Shown here piece after piece: positions 44,304-51,462 of a stretch of 64,000 bases of DNA (positions are counted from its first letter, which is position 1; the number at the start of each line of letters is the position of its first letter). The DNA is taken from the NCBI RefSeq assembly GCF_965201005.1, contig NZ_OZ241747.1, forward strand, positions 3,286,001-3,350,000, in the 5' to 3' direction. This stretch comes from Mucilaginibacter_A sp965201005 (lineage in GTDB: Bacteria > Bacteroidota > Bacteroidia > Sphingobacteriales > Sphingobacteriaceae). Under the pieces are notes generated by a model. It worked only from the letters and a program-made list of their open reading frames with translations, was not told where the DNA came from and did not search any database. The translations under genes were made by a program, and so were the position numbers.

Positions 44304-44849
44304 ATGAATATGAGAAAGTTTAATATAAAAAAAATATTTCCTGTTTTATTTATTGCATTGGTGATAAGTTTAAGTTCATGCTTAAAATCAAAAGACACTT
44401 ATGTAGATTTTAGTAAGGTTGGCACAACCATCGAACTGCCTTTAGCGGCATTAAATCAGGAAACAGGTGTTAAAGTTGTTAAAAATATATATCCTGTAAG
44501 TACCACTTCTTCGGATTTACCTGTGGTAGTGAATATTGCATCACCGAAAACATTAGATCATGCCCTTACTGTAACTTTAGGTATTAATGCAAATGATGCC
44601 ATTGGAAAATTAAATACATCTGTACCAACCGGAGGATATGTTTTAATACCTGCGAATGCGTACTCTGTATCTAGTCTTCAGGTTACGATTCCTGCCGGAC
44701 AACGTACTGCCACAGTAAATTTTAAAATTAATTCATCTCTTGTTGGAACAACCAATACAAAGTATGTGTTGCCGGTATCAATAGTTGATGGTGGTGGTGA
44801 GCAAATTAGCCTTTATAGTACAGTGTACTACAACATCATAGTTAAGTAG
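44304..44849 (+). CDS. DUF1735 surface lipoprotein, third gene of the SusCD operon
   Basis: A 181-residue lipoprotein with a signal ending LSSC. The mature part is a DUF1735 (BT_3987-like N-terminal) beta-sandwich: a first strand after YVDFSKVG, then VVNIASPKTLDHALTVTLG and ISVQVTIPAGQ-like LQVTIPAGQRTATVNFKIN. Such proteins accompany SusCD as additional surface glycan- or protein-binding modules. ATG at 44304 is three bases after the susD stop; ATG at 44310 is equally possible. A TTG upstream inside susD is rejected. It has no glycosidase domain, so the operon's ligand is not revealed. Confidence 0.85.
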   Translation: MNMRKFNIKKIFPVLFIALVISLSSCLKSKDTYVDFSKVGTTIELPLAALNQETGVKVVKNIYPVSTTSSDLPVVVNIASPKTLDHALTVTLGINANDAIGKLNTSVPTGGYVLIPANAYSVSSLQVTIPAGQRTATVNFKINSSLVGTTNTKYVLPVSIVDGGGEQISLYSTVYYNIIVK

Positions 44850-44886
44850 CAGTGTTTTATCTTTTAGTATTTTAAAAGCAAAAGCT

Positions 44887-44918
44887 AAGCCGACCCATAT
44901 TTTATAGGTCGGCTTTTT
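44887..44918 (+). terminator. Rho-independent terminator of the SusCD operon
   Basis: AAGCCGACC pairs with GGTCGGCTT around an 11-base loop and is followed by TTTTTG. Confidence 0.9.
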
Positions 44919-45083
44919 GTTTAAACACCAATTAGCATAATTTATAATGAAGCTATAAAGCTGTTTAAACTTATTAAAGTGGAAAAGGAGGTTTCTAATA
45001 AAAATTCATTTTTTATGATGCTAATATCAGTTCAGGATTGAGAACCGTTGATAAAGGCACGATAGAGGAATTAATTTATACTC

Positions 45084-45235
45084 TATTCAAGAATGAACAA
45101 GAAATAAAAATTTAAAAACAAATCAATGTTTATTTTAATTTCTTATATGTGAAAATTTATTCAAGAATGAACAAGAAATAAAAATTTAAAAACAAATCAA
45201 TGTTTATTTTAATTTCTTATATGTGAAAATTTATT
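45084..45235 (+). repeat. Perfect 74-bp tandem duplication
   Basis: The unit beginning ATTCAAGAATGAACAAGAAA at 45085 repeats without any difference from 45159, slightly more than two copies. It lies in the AT-rich 479-base gap (44850-45328) between the SusCD terminator and the small peptide gene; the rest of that gap shows no gene. A TACCTTTA box at 45235 at the edge of the second copy could be the peptide gene's promoter. Confidence 0.9.
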
Positions 45236-45328
45236 ACCTTTACAATAATTAATATAACTATAGGATTATGTACTAAATTACTTCATACCGTGTAATATTG
45301 CAACGAATAGCAATAAATATTTAATTAA

Positions 45329-45505
45329 ATGAAAACTAAATTAACAAAAGAAGAAATGCGAGTTATTTTTGGTGGTGTTAACCCTAAAGACTGTCCCGAT
45401 GGTGAAGCTGCATATTTCTGTAGATTTCCAGAAGCTGTAGGAATTTTCTGTCTTAGTCCAGATTATGGTTTCCAGATGATTGAAAATGGTACTTGTCATA
45501 ATTAA
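45329..45505 (+). CDS. Double-glycine leader peptide (58 residues), candidate secreted peptide precursor
   Basis: A 58-residue peptide starting MKTKLTKEEMRVIFGG. The first 16 residues match the double-glycine leader of Bacteroidota natural-product and bacteriocin precursors (L..EEM..I.GG), which is cut after GG by a C39-peptidase ABC exporter. The 42-residue core begins VNPKDCPDGE and has four Cys (22, 31, 41, 56), suited to two disulfides, and a Gly/Phe/Pro-rich composition. No modification enzyme, exporter or immunity gene is visible within several kilobases, so export would depend on a transporter elsewhere. The gene is AT-rich and sits behind a tandem duplication. Function is inferred from the leader alone. 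Confidence 0.65.
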   Translation: MKTKLTKEEMRVIFGGVNPKDCPDGEAAYFCRFPEAVGIFCLSPDYGFQMIENGTCHN

Positions 45506-46227
45506 AATATAGGTGTAATTGCTCCTGTATTTTTTATTATGGAATATTTTTATTTACAGCATTTTAGTGTTAGGCAAAATTTAAATTTGTTGCTATGTTT
45601 ACTCAAAATCATTTGTTAAAGGCATTTATTACTTTGACAAGTGCTTGTGTTTCTAAATGTATGATAAATCAATTTTAACTGGAAAAACTGACAATCAGAA
45701 TAAATTATTTTCAACTTATATAGCTAAACAGGTCTACTATTTTAGCGTAAAACTACTTGTGAATACAGTCATCATACATTTGAGAACAGTACCTTACAAG
45801 TAAGTATAATTTTACTATACATTTTTTACAATGCATTGTTTATGTAGGAATTTAAAACAATGTCTTTCGTATTGCGCCTTGAGTAACGAAAATTATATGA
45901 TTCTCAATGTAAATTCTGTAATTAATTTGGATTATCAATAGGAAATTTTGTTGTAAGATATTTTAACGCCCGCTGTGTTTAAACATTTGATGCTTGCATG
46001 TTTTCCCCTTGTATAAACATAAGTAATACACCAAATTGCTGCTGTCTCCTCACTATTCGATTTGCTGTAGGAGTTAATACAGGTTCTAAAAGCATTATGA
46101 AATTTTTTATATCAACCTTATTATTTTCTAAGGTTGAAATTAAAAATATTAAATTTTATTTTATAAAAAGGTTACAACAATAAAGGCTAATCAACCTACA
46201 TTCAGTATTAATTACTATTCTAGAATG
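45506..46227. other. AT-rich gene-poor stretch
   Basis: About 720 bases with only short frames and no recognised protein, RNA or terminator. Both strands carry small frames (up to 61 codons at 45998-46183) without family features. It may be decayed DNA following the peptide gene. Confidence 0.5.
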
Positions 46228-46389
46228 TCAATTTTCCCAACTTTGCTTTTCCACCAATTCCTCTAAAACCGCTGCCAACTCATTCACGCACCTATCCGCA
46301 TTAATTTTACTATGCGTTTGGAAAGCAATGGCTTTGGCATAAATAACAGAAGTAATCTCGGATAAACTGATTGCTTCCAAAACTTTCAT
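46228..46389 (-). CDS. Small helical protein or 3' remnant of the preceding frame
   Basis: A 53-residue frame starting MKVLEAISLSEITSV and ending VLEELVEKQSWEN, strongly helical and acidic. It lies in the same reading frame as the larger gene at 46441-46752 and is separated from it by a TAG stop and 51 in-frame bases. It could be a separate small gene or the C-terminus of a gene broken by the stop. Not recognised. Confidence 0.4.
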   Translation of the reverse strand: MKVLEAISLSEITSVIYAKAIAFQTHSKINADRCVNELAAVLEELVEKQSWEN

Positions 46390-46440
46390 TACAGTAATCA
46401 CTACTTTGGATTGAAGTAAAACCGATATTATGCTTAAAGG

Positions 46441-46752
46441 CTAGATACTTTCTGTCCGGACCTTTTGCCGCATTGGGAGTTTTAACCTGTTGATTAAGTC
46501 TTGGCACAGATATTCAACATAACAGCCACTTGCTTTAAAAAACTGCAGAAAATCTTCGTGGTCTTTAAATTCCCCGAAAACCTGGCTGAATGCTTCTTTT
46601 ATCGCCCTAAAACATTGGAGTTTTTGCGGTAAAAAAAATGTTTTCAGGTTGACCGCTTCTTCTACAAAAAGGATTTTTGTACTTTTTGGCTGGTATTGCT
46701 GCTGGGTTTGGTTTAAAGCTTCTGTCATTTCTTTAAAAATATTTATGGTCAA
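46441..46752 (-). CDS. Unknown protein of 103 residues
   Basis: A 103-residue soluble protein that I do not recognise. It starts MTINIFKEMTEALNQ (a second ATG lies at 46728), and has predicted helices around AIKEAFSQVFGEF and FLQFFKASGCYVEYLCQDLINRL. A dispersed 12-mer (46590) is inside. The downstream sequence stays open in the same frame after its TAG stop, so a nonsense mutation in a longer gene of about 170 codons is possible. It is divergent from the metallo-hydrolase gene. Confidence 0.45.
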   Translation of the reverse strand: MTINIFKEMTEALNQTQQQYQPKSTKILFVEEAVNLKTFFLPQKLQCFRAIKEAFSQVFGEFKDHEDFLQFFKASGCYVEYLCQDLINRLKLPMRQKVRTESI

Positions 46753-46871
46753 TTATTTGGGGCTTTACCAGTCTCACCTTAAATGCCTCTGATCCGGTGA
46801 GGCTCTAAAAACAAACCTTAAATTTATACCGGTAAAAACAGCATCTTGCAATACCAAAAAAATTTCTAAAC

Positions 46872-47987
46872 ATGAAATTACAAACACGAAGAAATTTCAT
46901 CAAATCTACTGCTGCGCTGGCTGCCGGTGCTGCATTGGTTCCTGCTCCTGCTTCCTCTAAACCAAATCCGGCTGCCGCTGTTTCGCACTTTATGTATAAT
47001 TCCCCAAATTTTAACGGTAAAGTTTTTGTCAACCCGATCCCAACGCAAACTGGTTTATCTTCCAGCATTTTCAAAGTTTTAGCCGAATATGCCAAAGATC
47101 ATCCCAACCGAACGCCACGAATAAAACCAGGGCCTTTTCCGGCTGATTTGAATTTGTTACAAAATCTTCCTGCAGATACTTTACGCATTACTTTAATCGG
47201 CCATTCCTCTTTGCTGATTGAAATCGATGGCAAACGCATTTTAACCGATCCGGTTTGGGTACAGCGGGCTTCACCTTTTCAGTTTCTCGGGCCGAAAAGG
47301 TTTTTTCCGGCATCAATTGCTTTGGATGATCTGCCTCCGATTGATGGCATTATCATTTCCCACGATCATTTCGATCACCTTGATAAAGAAACCGTAAAAA
47401 CATTGGGTAAAAGAAGCATCCCATTTTTCTGTTCGCTCGGTGTCGGGAAGATTTTGGAAAACTGGGGCATCCCCAAAAACCAAATTACCGAGTTTGACTG
47501 GTGGCAGGAAAAAGAAATATGGCCTGGCTTTAAATTAATTGCTGCCCCGGCGCGTCATTTTTCAGGCAGAGGAATAAGCCATAGAAACACTACGCTTTGG
47601 GCCTCCTACATTATCCAAGGTCCAAAACACAAAGTTTATTTTGGTGCCGATTCCGGGATGCACCCTTTATTTAAAACCATTGGCGAAAAATACGGCCCGT
47701 TTGATATGGCCATGCTCGAAATTGGCGCTTACAACGATCTTTGGAAAGATATCCACATGGGGCCGGACAATGCAGCGGAGGCTTTTTTAGCTTTAAATGC
47801 CAACCTGATGATGCCGATCCATTGGGGAACTTTCAACCTTGCTTTTCATGCCTGGACCGAACCAATTGAACGTTTACTGCAGCTGGCTAAACAAAAAAAC
47901 ATTAAATTAGCAGTGCCAAAACCAGGTGAAACTTTCATCTATAACGGTCAGCCGCACATCAGCAAATGGTGGGAACCTTTTAAATGA
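46872..47987 (+). CDS. Tat-exported metallo-beta-lactamase-fold hydrolase (NAPE-PLD / UlaG-like)
   Basis: A 371-residue periplasmic hydrolase. The N-terminus is a twin-arginine signal (TRRNFIKSTAALAAG), indicating export of a folded, metal-loaded protein. The metal site motif HDHFDH covers residues 164-169 (ISHDHFDHLD), with later ligands in PARHFSGRG, FGADSGMHP and MPIHWGTF. The layout matches the NAPE-PLD / UlaG branch of the superfamily, which includes phospholipase D-like and lactonase activities. The substrate is not known here. The stop overlaps the aquaporin start by four bases, so the two are cotranscribed and probably coupled. Confidence 0.88.
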   Translation: MKLQTRRNFIKSTAALAAGAALVPAPASSKPNPAAAVSHFMYNSPNFNGKVFVNPIPTQTGLSSSIFKVLAEYAKDHPNRTPRIKPGPFPADLNLLQNLPADTLRITLIGHSSLLIEIDGKRILTDPVWVQRASPFQFLGPKRFFPASIALDDLPPIDGIIISHDHFDHLDKETVKTLGKRSIPFFCSLGVGKILENWGIPKNQITEFDWWQEKEIWPGFKLIAAPARHFSGRGISHRNTTLWASYIIQGPKHKVYFGADSGMHPLFKTIGEKYGPFDMAMLEIGAYNDLWKDIHMGPDNAAEAFLALNANLMMPIHWGTFNLAFHAWTEPIERLLQLAKQKNIKLAVPKPGETFIYNGQPHISKWWEPFK

Positions 47988-48739
47988 TCAACAAAAACTT
48001 TCTAAAAGCCTATTTTTCAGAATTTATTGGCACTGCCCTGCTTGTGTTGATCGGTTTATCAGCTGTGATTTTTATCAACGGAAAAGGTTCGCCTGTTTTA
48101 AAAATCCTGCCAAATCCGGGCATCAGAAGGGCAGTTTCAGGCTTTTTATTTGGCACTACCGGTTGCCTGATCACCCTTTCGCCGGTGGGCAAAATCAGTG
48201 GCGCGCACATCAACCCCATCATAAGTATTACTTTCTGGCTGCGTAAAAACATGCAGTTTAAAAACATGCTCGGCTTTATCGCCGCACAAATGTCGGGCGC
48301 AGCATTAGGGTGTTTGCCCCTGTTGTTTTGGGACGATGAAGGCAGAAGTATGTATTTTGGCGCAACCGTTCCGGCACCGCTATATGCTGCTTTTATCGGT
48401 GAAATCTGGACAACTTTTGTGCTGGTTGCTGTTATCATCTTCTTCACTTCACACAATAAAATCAAAAACTTTACCCCGTTTATGATGCCAATAATCTATT
48501 GCGTAATGGTTTTTTTAGAAGCACCGGTTTCGGGCACCAGCACCAATCCGGCACGCAGTTTTGGCCCGGCGGTAATCAGCCAAATGTGGTCGGGTTATTG
48601 GCTGTATTGGCTGGCACCGGTTTTGGGGATGCTGCTTGCCGTTTTACTTTTTAGTGTAGGCTGGCTAAAGCATTTAAAATCAGACGTGGCCAAACTTTAT
48701 CATTTTGAAAGATACCGCCACATTAGCAATCAACTATAA
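47984..48739 (+). CDS. Aquaporin / MIP-family channel
   Basis: A 251-residue channel with six membrane segments. The two NPA-type half-helix motifs are GAHINPIISI (first, NPI instead of NPA) and GTSTNPARSFGP (second, canonical). The altered first motif and wide linker place it between water and solute channels of the family. It overlaps the metallo-hydrolase gene by four bases, and a lone dispersed motif (48747) follows the stop by seven bases. A second, distantly related channel gene lies at 62624. Confidence 0.9.
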   Translation: MINKNFLKAYFSEFIGTALLVLIGLSAVIFINGKGSPVLKILPNPGIRRAVSGFLFGTTGCLITLSPVGKISGAHINPIISITFWLRKNMQFKNMLGFIAAQMSGAALGCLPLLFWDDEGRSMYFGATVPAPLYAAFIGEIWTTFVLVAVIIFFTSHNKIKNFTPFMMPIIYCVMVFLEAPVSGTSTNPARSFGPAVISQMWSGYWLYWLAPVLGMLLAVLLFSVGWLKHLKSDVAKLYHFERYRHISNQL

Positions 48740-48774
48740 ATATCGGATGCTGTTTTTACCGGGTATTTTTTAGG

Positions 48775-49143
48775 CTATTGCTTCATTTCACGTTTGCGCA
48801 TGGGCATGGCATCAATGGTTCGGTACAATTTTTCCTGACTGACCGGCCCGTTGGCACGTAGTTTTTCGCCGCCGTCTTTTCCAACCAAAATAAAAGTAAA
48901 TTTTTGGGGCGAAGCTTTATATTTTTTAAACAAAGCCTGATGCGCCTTAAAACCAATTATTTCGTGGATCAAAATATCACGTTCCTTCAAACCGGTAAAA
49001 TCATTTAAAGCAGCTTTTTGGGCGATAAAAGAAGCATTGTCAGCATCGGCGGTAAACAACCAGATTTCGCGGTGGCTTTTTTGTGCCGATAAATTATGCA
49101 CTGGCGACAATAAAATTAATGCTGTTAAAAACAGGTTGAACAT
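48775..49143 (-). CDS. DUF4174 exported protein
   Basis: A 122-residue protein with signal peptide (to about residue 20, NLSA before QKS) and a DUF4174 thioredoxin-like core: REIWLFTADADNASF at the first strand, FTFILVGKDGGEKLRANGP near the end, and a final LYRTIDAMPMRKREM. The family is often secreted and lacks the redox CxxC, as here. Function unknown. A dispersed motif (49026) lies inside. Confidence 0.8.
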   Translation of the reverse strand: MFNLFLTALILLSPVHNLSAQKSHREIWLFTADADNASFIAQKAALNDFTGLKERDILIHEIIGFKAHQALFKKYKASPQKFTFILVGKDGGEKLRANGPVSQEKLYRTIDAMPMRKREMKQ

Positions 49144-49247
49144 GGTTTAAATTAGTGGTTTTGATTAGTTTTTTAAAGCGATATTTTGACTAAAAGCTGC
49201 CATAACCTTTATCTTTAAGCCGCGAATGATAAAATCGGATCCTTTAA

Positions 49248-49997
49248 CTACAAATCCACCTTCGGATAATGGATTTCATACTTTTCCAATTCTTGCACAA
49301 TTTCGCTTAAAATCAGATAGTTTTTGTACCATTTTTTATCGGCCGGAATAATGTTCCAGGGTGCGGCTTCGGCACAATGCTCAAAAATATATTCGTAAAT
49401 TTTGGCAAAATCATCATGTTTGCTAATCGCTGCAATATCTTCTTTCTGATATTTCCAGCGTTTGTATTCATCAGTTTTGCGGATTTGTAGTTTCTCCAAC
49501 TGTTTTTCGTGCGAAATATGAAGGTAAAATTTCATCAAAATCGTGTTGTCCCGAACCAAACCGCTTTCAAAACTGTTGATTTCCGCACAACGCGCTTTAA
49601 CCAGTTGATCATCAATCAGATTGTTGATTTTCGGCACTAAAATATCTTCGTACTGCGAGCGGTTAAAAATCTGGATCATGCCTTTTTCCGGACATTCTTT
49701 GCTCACGCGCCACAAAAAATGATGCGCCCGCTCCTCTTCCGTTGGTGCTTTAAAAGATTTTACACGGCACCCGGCCGGGTTTACACCCGAAAAAACGTGT
49801 TTCACCGCGCTGTCTTTGCCGGAAGCATCCATGCCCTGCAAAATAATCAGCACATCATACTTCTTTTGCGCGTATAATTTATTCTGAATTTCGGCCAGCT
49901 TTTCCGTCAGCCCAAGCATTTCTTTGGCCGCTTCTTCTTTGGTTATTTTTTCTTCGGGATCGGTTGAAATGTCCGCCAGTTTGATTTTTTTGCCCAT
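49248..49997 (-). CDS. Polyphosphate kinase 2 family protein
   Basis: A 249-residue P-loop kinase that uses polyphosphate to phosphorylate nucleotides. Walker A is seen as LQGMDASGKDSAVKH, the lid and Walker B region as FNRSQYEDILV, and the C-terminus has WNIIPADKKWYKNYLI. The preferred start is ATG at 49997 (MGKKIKLADIST); the frame continues to a GTG at 50015 inside a dispersed 12-mer, which would add MYKRSI. It begins 10 bases after the stop of the BtuF-like gene, and the 12-mer (49999-50010) fills this gap and supplies the TAA of that stop. Class (ADP- or AMP-forming) cannot be told. Confidence 0.9.
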   Translation of the reverse strand: MGKKIKLADISTDPEEKITKEEAAKEMLGLTEKLAEIQNKLYAQKKYDVLIILQGMDASGKDSAVKHVFSGVNPAGCRVKSFKAPTEEERAHHFLWRVSKECPEKGMIQIFNRSQYEDILVPKINNLIDDQLVKARCAEINSFESGLVRDNTILMKFYLHISHEKQLEKLQIRKTDEYKRWKYQKEDIAAISKHDDFAKIYEYIFEHCAEAAPWNIIPADKKWYKNYLILSEIVQELEKYEIHYPKVDL

Positions 49998-50007
49998 GAT
50001 GCTTCTT

Positions 50008-50937
50008 TTATACACTAAATTTTATCCAGCCTGTACCTTCATAACCAAAAATAAACTGTTTTGGGTTGATTATTTCTGCTAAAATCTCAACCGAATCTAC
50101 AATCCGCGGCCCGGAACGATTGAAAAACTGGTTTCCGTCGGCCACAAAAAACCGGTTGTTTTTCACCGCCTGCAAATCCCGGAAATACGGTTGCTGCAAC
50201 AACACATCCATTTCTTTCAGTGTTCGTTCGATACTGAAACCGCATGGCATCACGATAATGATTTCCGGATCGGCCTGCACCAAATCCATCCAGTCAATCA
50301 CCGGCGAATGTTTTCCGCTGATGGCCAAAACCGATTGCCCGCCGGCAATTTCCACCATTTCCGGCGTCCAGTTTCCGGCCATCATCAGCGGTTCTGTCCA
50401 TTCAATACAGGCCACAGTTGGTTTTTGGGTGATAAATTTAAGTTTGTGCCGGATCAGTTCCAGCCGTTCCTGCATCCGCTCCAGCAAATCCTCACCGCGT
50501 TCCGGCACGCCCAAAACCTCCGATACTGTTTTTATATCGGTAAAAACAGCATCCAGATTGTCCGGCTCCAGCGAAATAATTTTTACCGGATAATCCAGCA
50601 GGTTTTCCAGTGCTTTTTCTACGTCTTTAAAACTTACCGCGCAAACTTCGCATTGTGTCTGGGTGATGATGACATCCGGTTTTAATTTCTTAATCAACTC
50701 ACAGTCAATCTGATAAAAAGACAACGCATCTGTTAAAATACCTTTTACCTGCTTGTCGATTTCCAGACTGTTTGCATTCGGATCAAGCATTGCCGAAGAG
50801 CAAACGGGTAAGTTTTGGATCGAATCCGGATAATCACATTCGTGCGAGCGGCCAACCAGCTGCACTTCCAAACCTAATGCACACACTATTTCTGTTCCAG
50901 CGGCCAACAGGGAAATGATTTTTTGATTCAATACCAT
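50008..50937 (-). CDS. BtuF-like cobalamin / metal-chelate binding protein
   Basis: A 309-residue class III periplasmic-binding-fold protein. Segments IISLLAAGTEIVCALGLEVQLVGRS, KPDVIITQTQCEVCAV, and WTEPLMMAGNWTPEMVEIAGG with FFNRSGPRIVDSVEILAE are typical of the BtuF / FepB-like group that delivers vitamin B12 or siderophores. There is no obvious signal peptide, which such bacteria often lack in this subfamily (cobalamin-binding proteins of cytoplasmic type). No ABC permease is adjacent. Within the gene two dispersed motifs (50523 and 50541) form a hairpin. It probably shares a transcript with PPK2. Confidence 0.85.
   Translation of the reverse strand: MVLNQKIISLLAAGTEIVCALGLEVQLVGRSHECDYPDSIQNLPVCSSAMLDPNANSLEIDKQVKGILTDALSFYQIDCELIKKLKPDVIITQTQCEVCAVSFKDVEKALENLLDYPVKIISLEPDNLDAVFTDIKTVSEVLGVPERGEDLLERMQERLELIRHKLKFITQKPTVACIEWTEPLMMAGNWTPEMVEIAGGQSVLAISGKHSPVIDWMDLVQADPEIIIVMPCGFSIERTLKEMDVLLQQPYFRDLQAVKNNRFFVADGNQFFNRSGPRIVDSVEILAEIINPKQFIFGYEGTGWIKFSV
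50523..50552. repeat. Dispersed motif hairpin inside the BtuF-like gene
   Basis: ATACTGTTTTTA at 50523 and TAAAAACAGCAT at 50541 lie 18 bases apart, as in the trpB-trpA hairpin, but within coding sequence (encoding DAVFTDIKTVSEV on the minus strand). Confidence 0.85.
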
Positions 50938-50976
50938 TAAATTATACCTTCAACAAATACAAATAAAAAATGCCAT

Positions 50977-51462
50977 GGTTCTCATTCCCCCTTTGAAGGG
51001 GGCCAGGGGGATGACCTTTTAAACCAAACCAACATTGAACAATCACTATAACAAACAAAATAAGCAATTAGCCCGCAATCTGCGCAATGATTCTACACCG
51101 GCAGAAATCCGCCTTTGGAGTGATTTGCTTCGGGCAAAAAGTTTTTACGGTTATGCTTTTCTCCGCCAACGGCCAATTGGCAATTACATTGCTGATTTTT
51201 TTTCCAAAGAGTTGAACATTCCGCTTGATAATTATTGAGTTAGACGGAGGAAGTCATCAGCAGGAAGAACAGGCAAAACGGGATGTTATGCGCAATCAGG
51301 AATTACAAAATATGGGTTATCAGACTATTCGTTTTGAAAATGATGAGGTTTTATATGATTTAGATAATGGGCTTAGGACTTTAGAAGTTTTTGTGGAGGA
51401 GTTTGAATTGAAAAAAATACAAAATCATCCCCCTAACCCCCTTCAAAAGGGGGAAGAGAACC
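50977..51462. mobile_element. DUF559 nuclease cassette bounded by inverted repeats
   Basis: Left arm (50977-51014) and right arm (51425-51462) are 38-base inverted repeats with only a few differences, each holding a further palindrome CCCCCTTTGAAGGGGG. Between them lies only a DUF559-type endonuclease gene. From memory such C-run/G-run repeats often flank DUF559 genes in Bacteroidota and other bacteria, so the unit looks mobile (not shown). No target duplication was identified. Confidence 0.65.
51035..51424 (+). pseudogene. DUF559 (Vsr-like) endonuclease gene, frameshifted
   Basis: The first frame (51035-51238) carries the typical N-terminus (ARNLRNDSTPAEIRLWSDLL, GYAFLRQRPIGNYIADFFS) and the second (from about 51225) the catalytic half: IIIELDGGSHQQEEQAKRD and GYQTIRFENDEVL, with the restriction-endonuclease-like Asp/Glu core. 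A shift of one base near 51222 separates them, and the start codon is TTG where homologues usually have ATG. The gene therefore looks broken; a sequencing error is the alternative. Its second half runs in frame into the downstream lipoprotein gene. Confidence 0.75.

Noticed and set aside
45998..46183. Plus-strand 61-codon frame rich in Cys and Lys
   Set aside because: No leader, no family resemblance, and AT-rich random composition.
46310..46507. Minus-strand 65-codon frame
   Set aside because: It overlaps two better frames, has no family features, and is a shadow frame.
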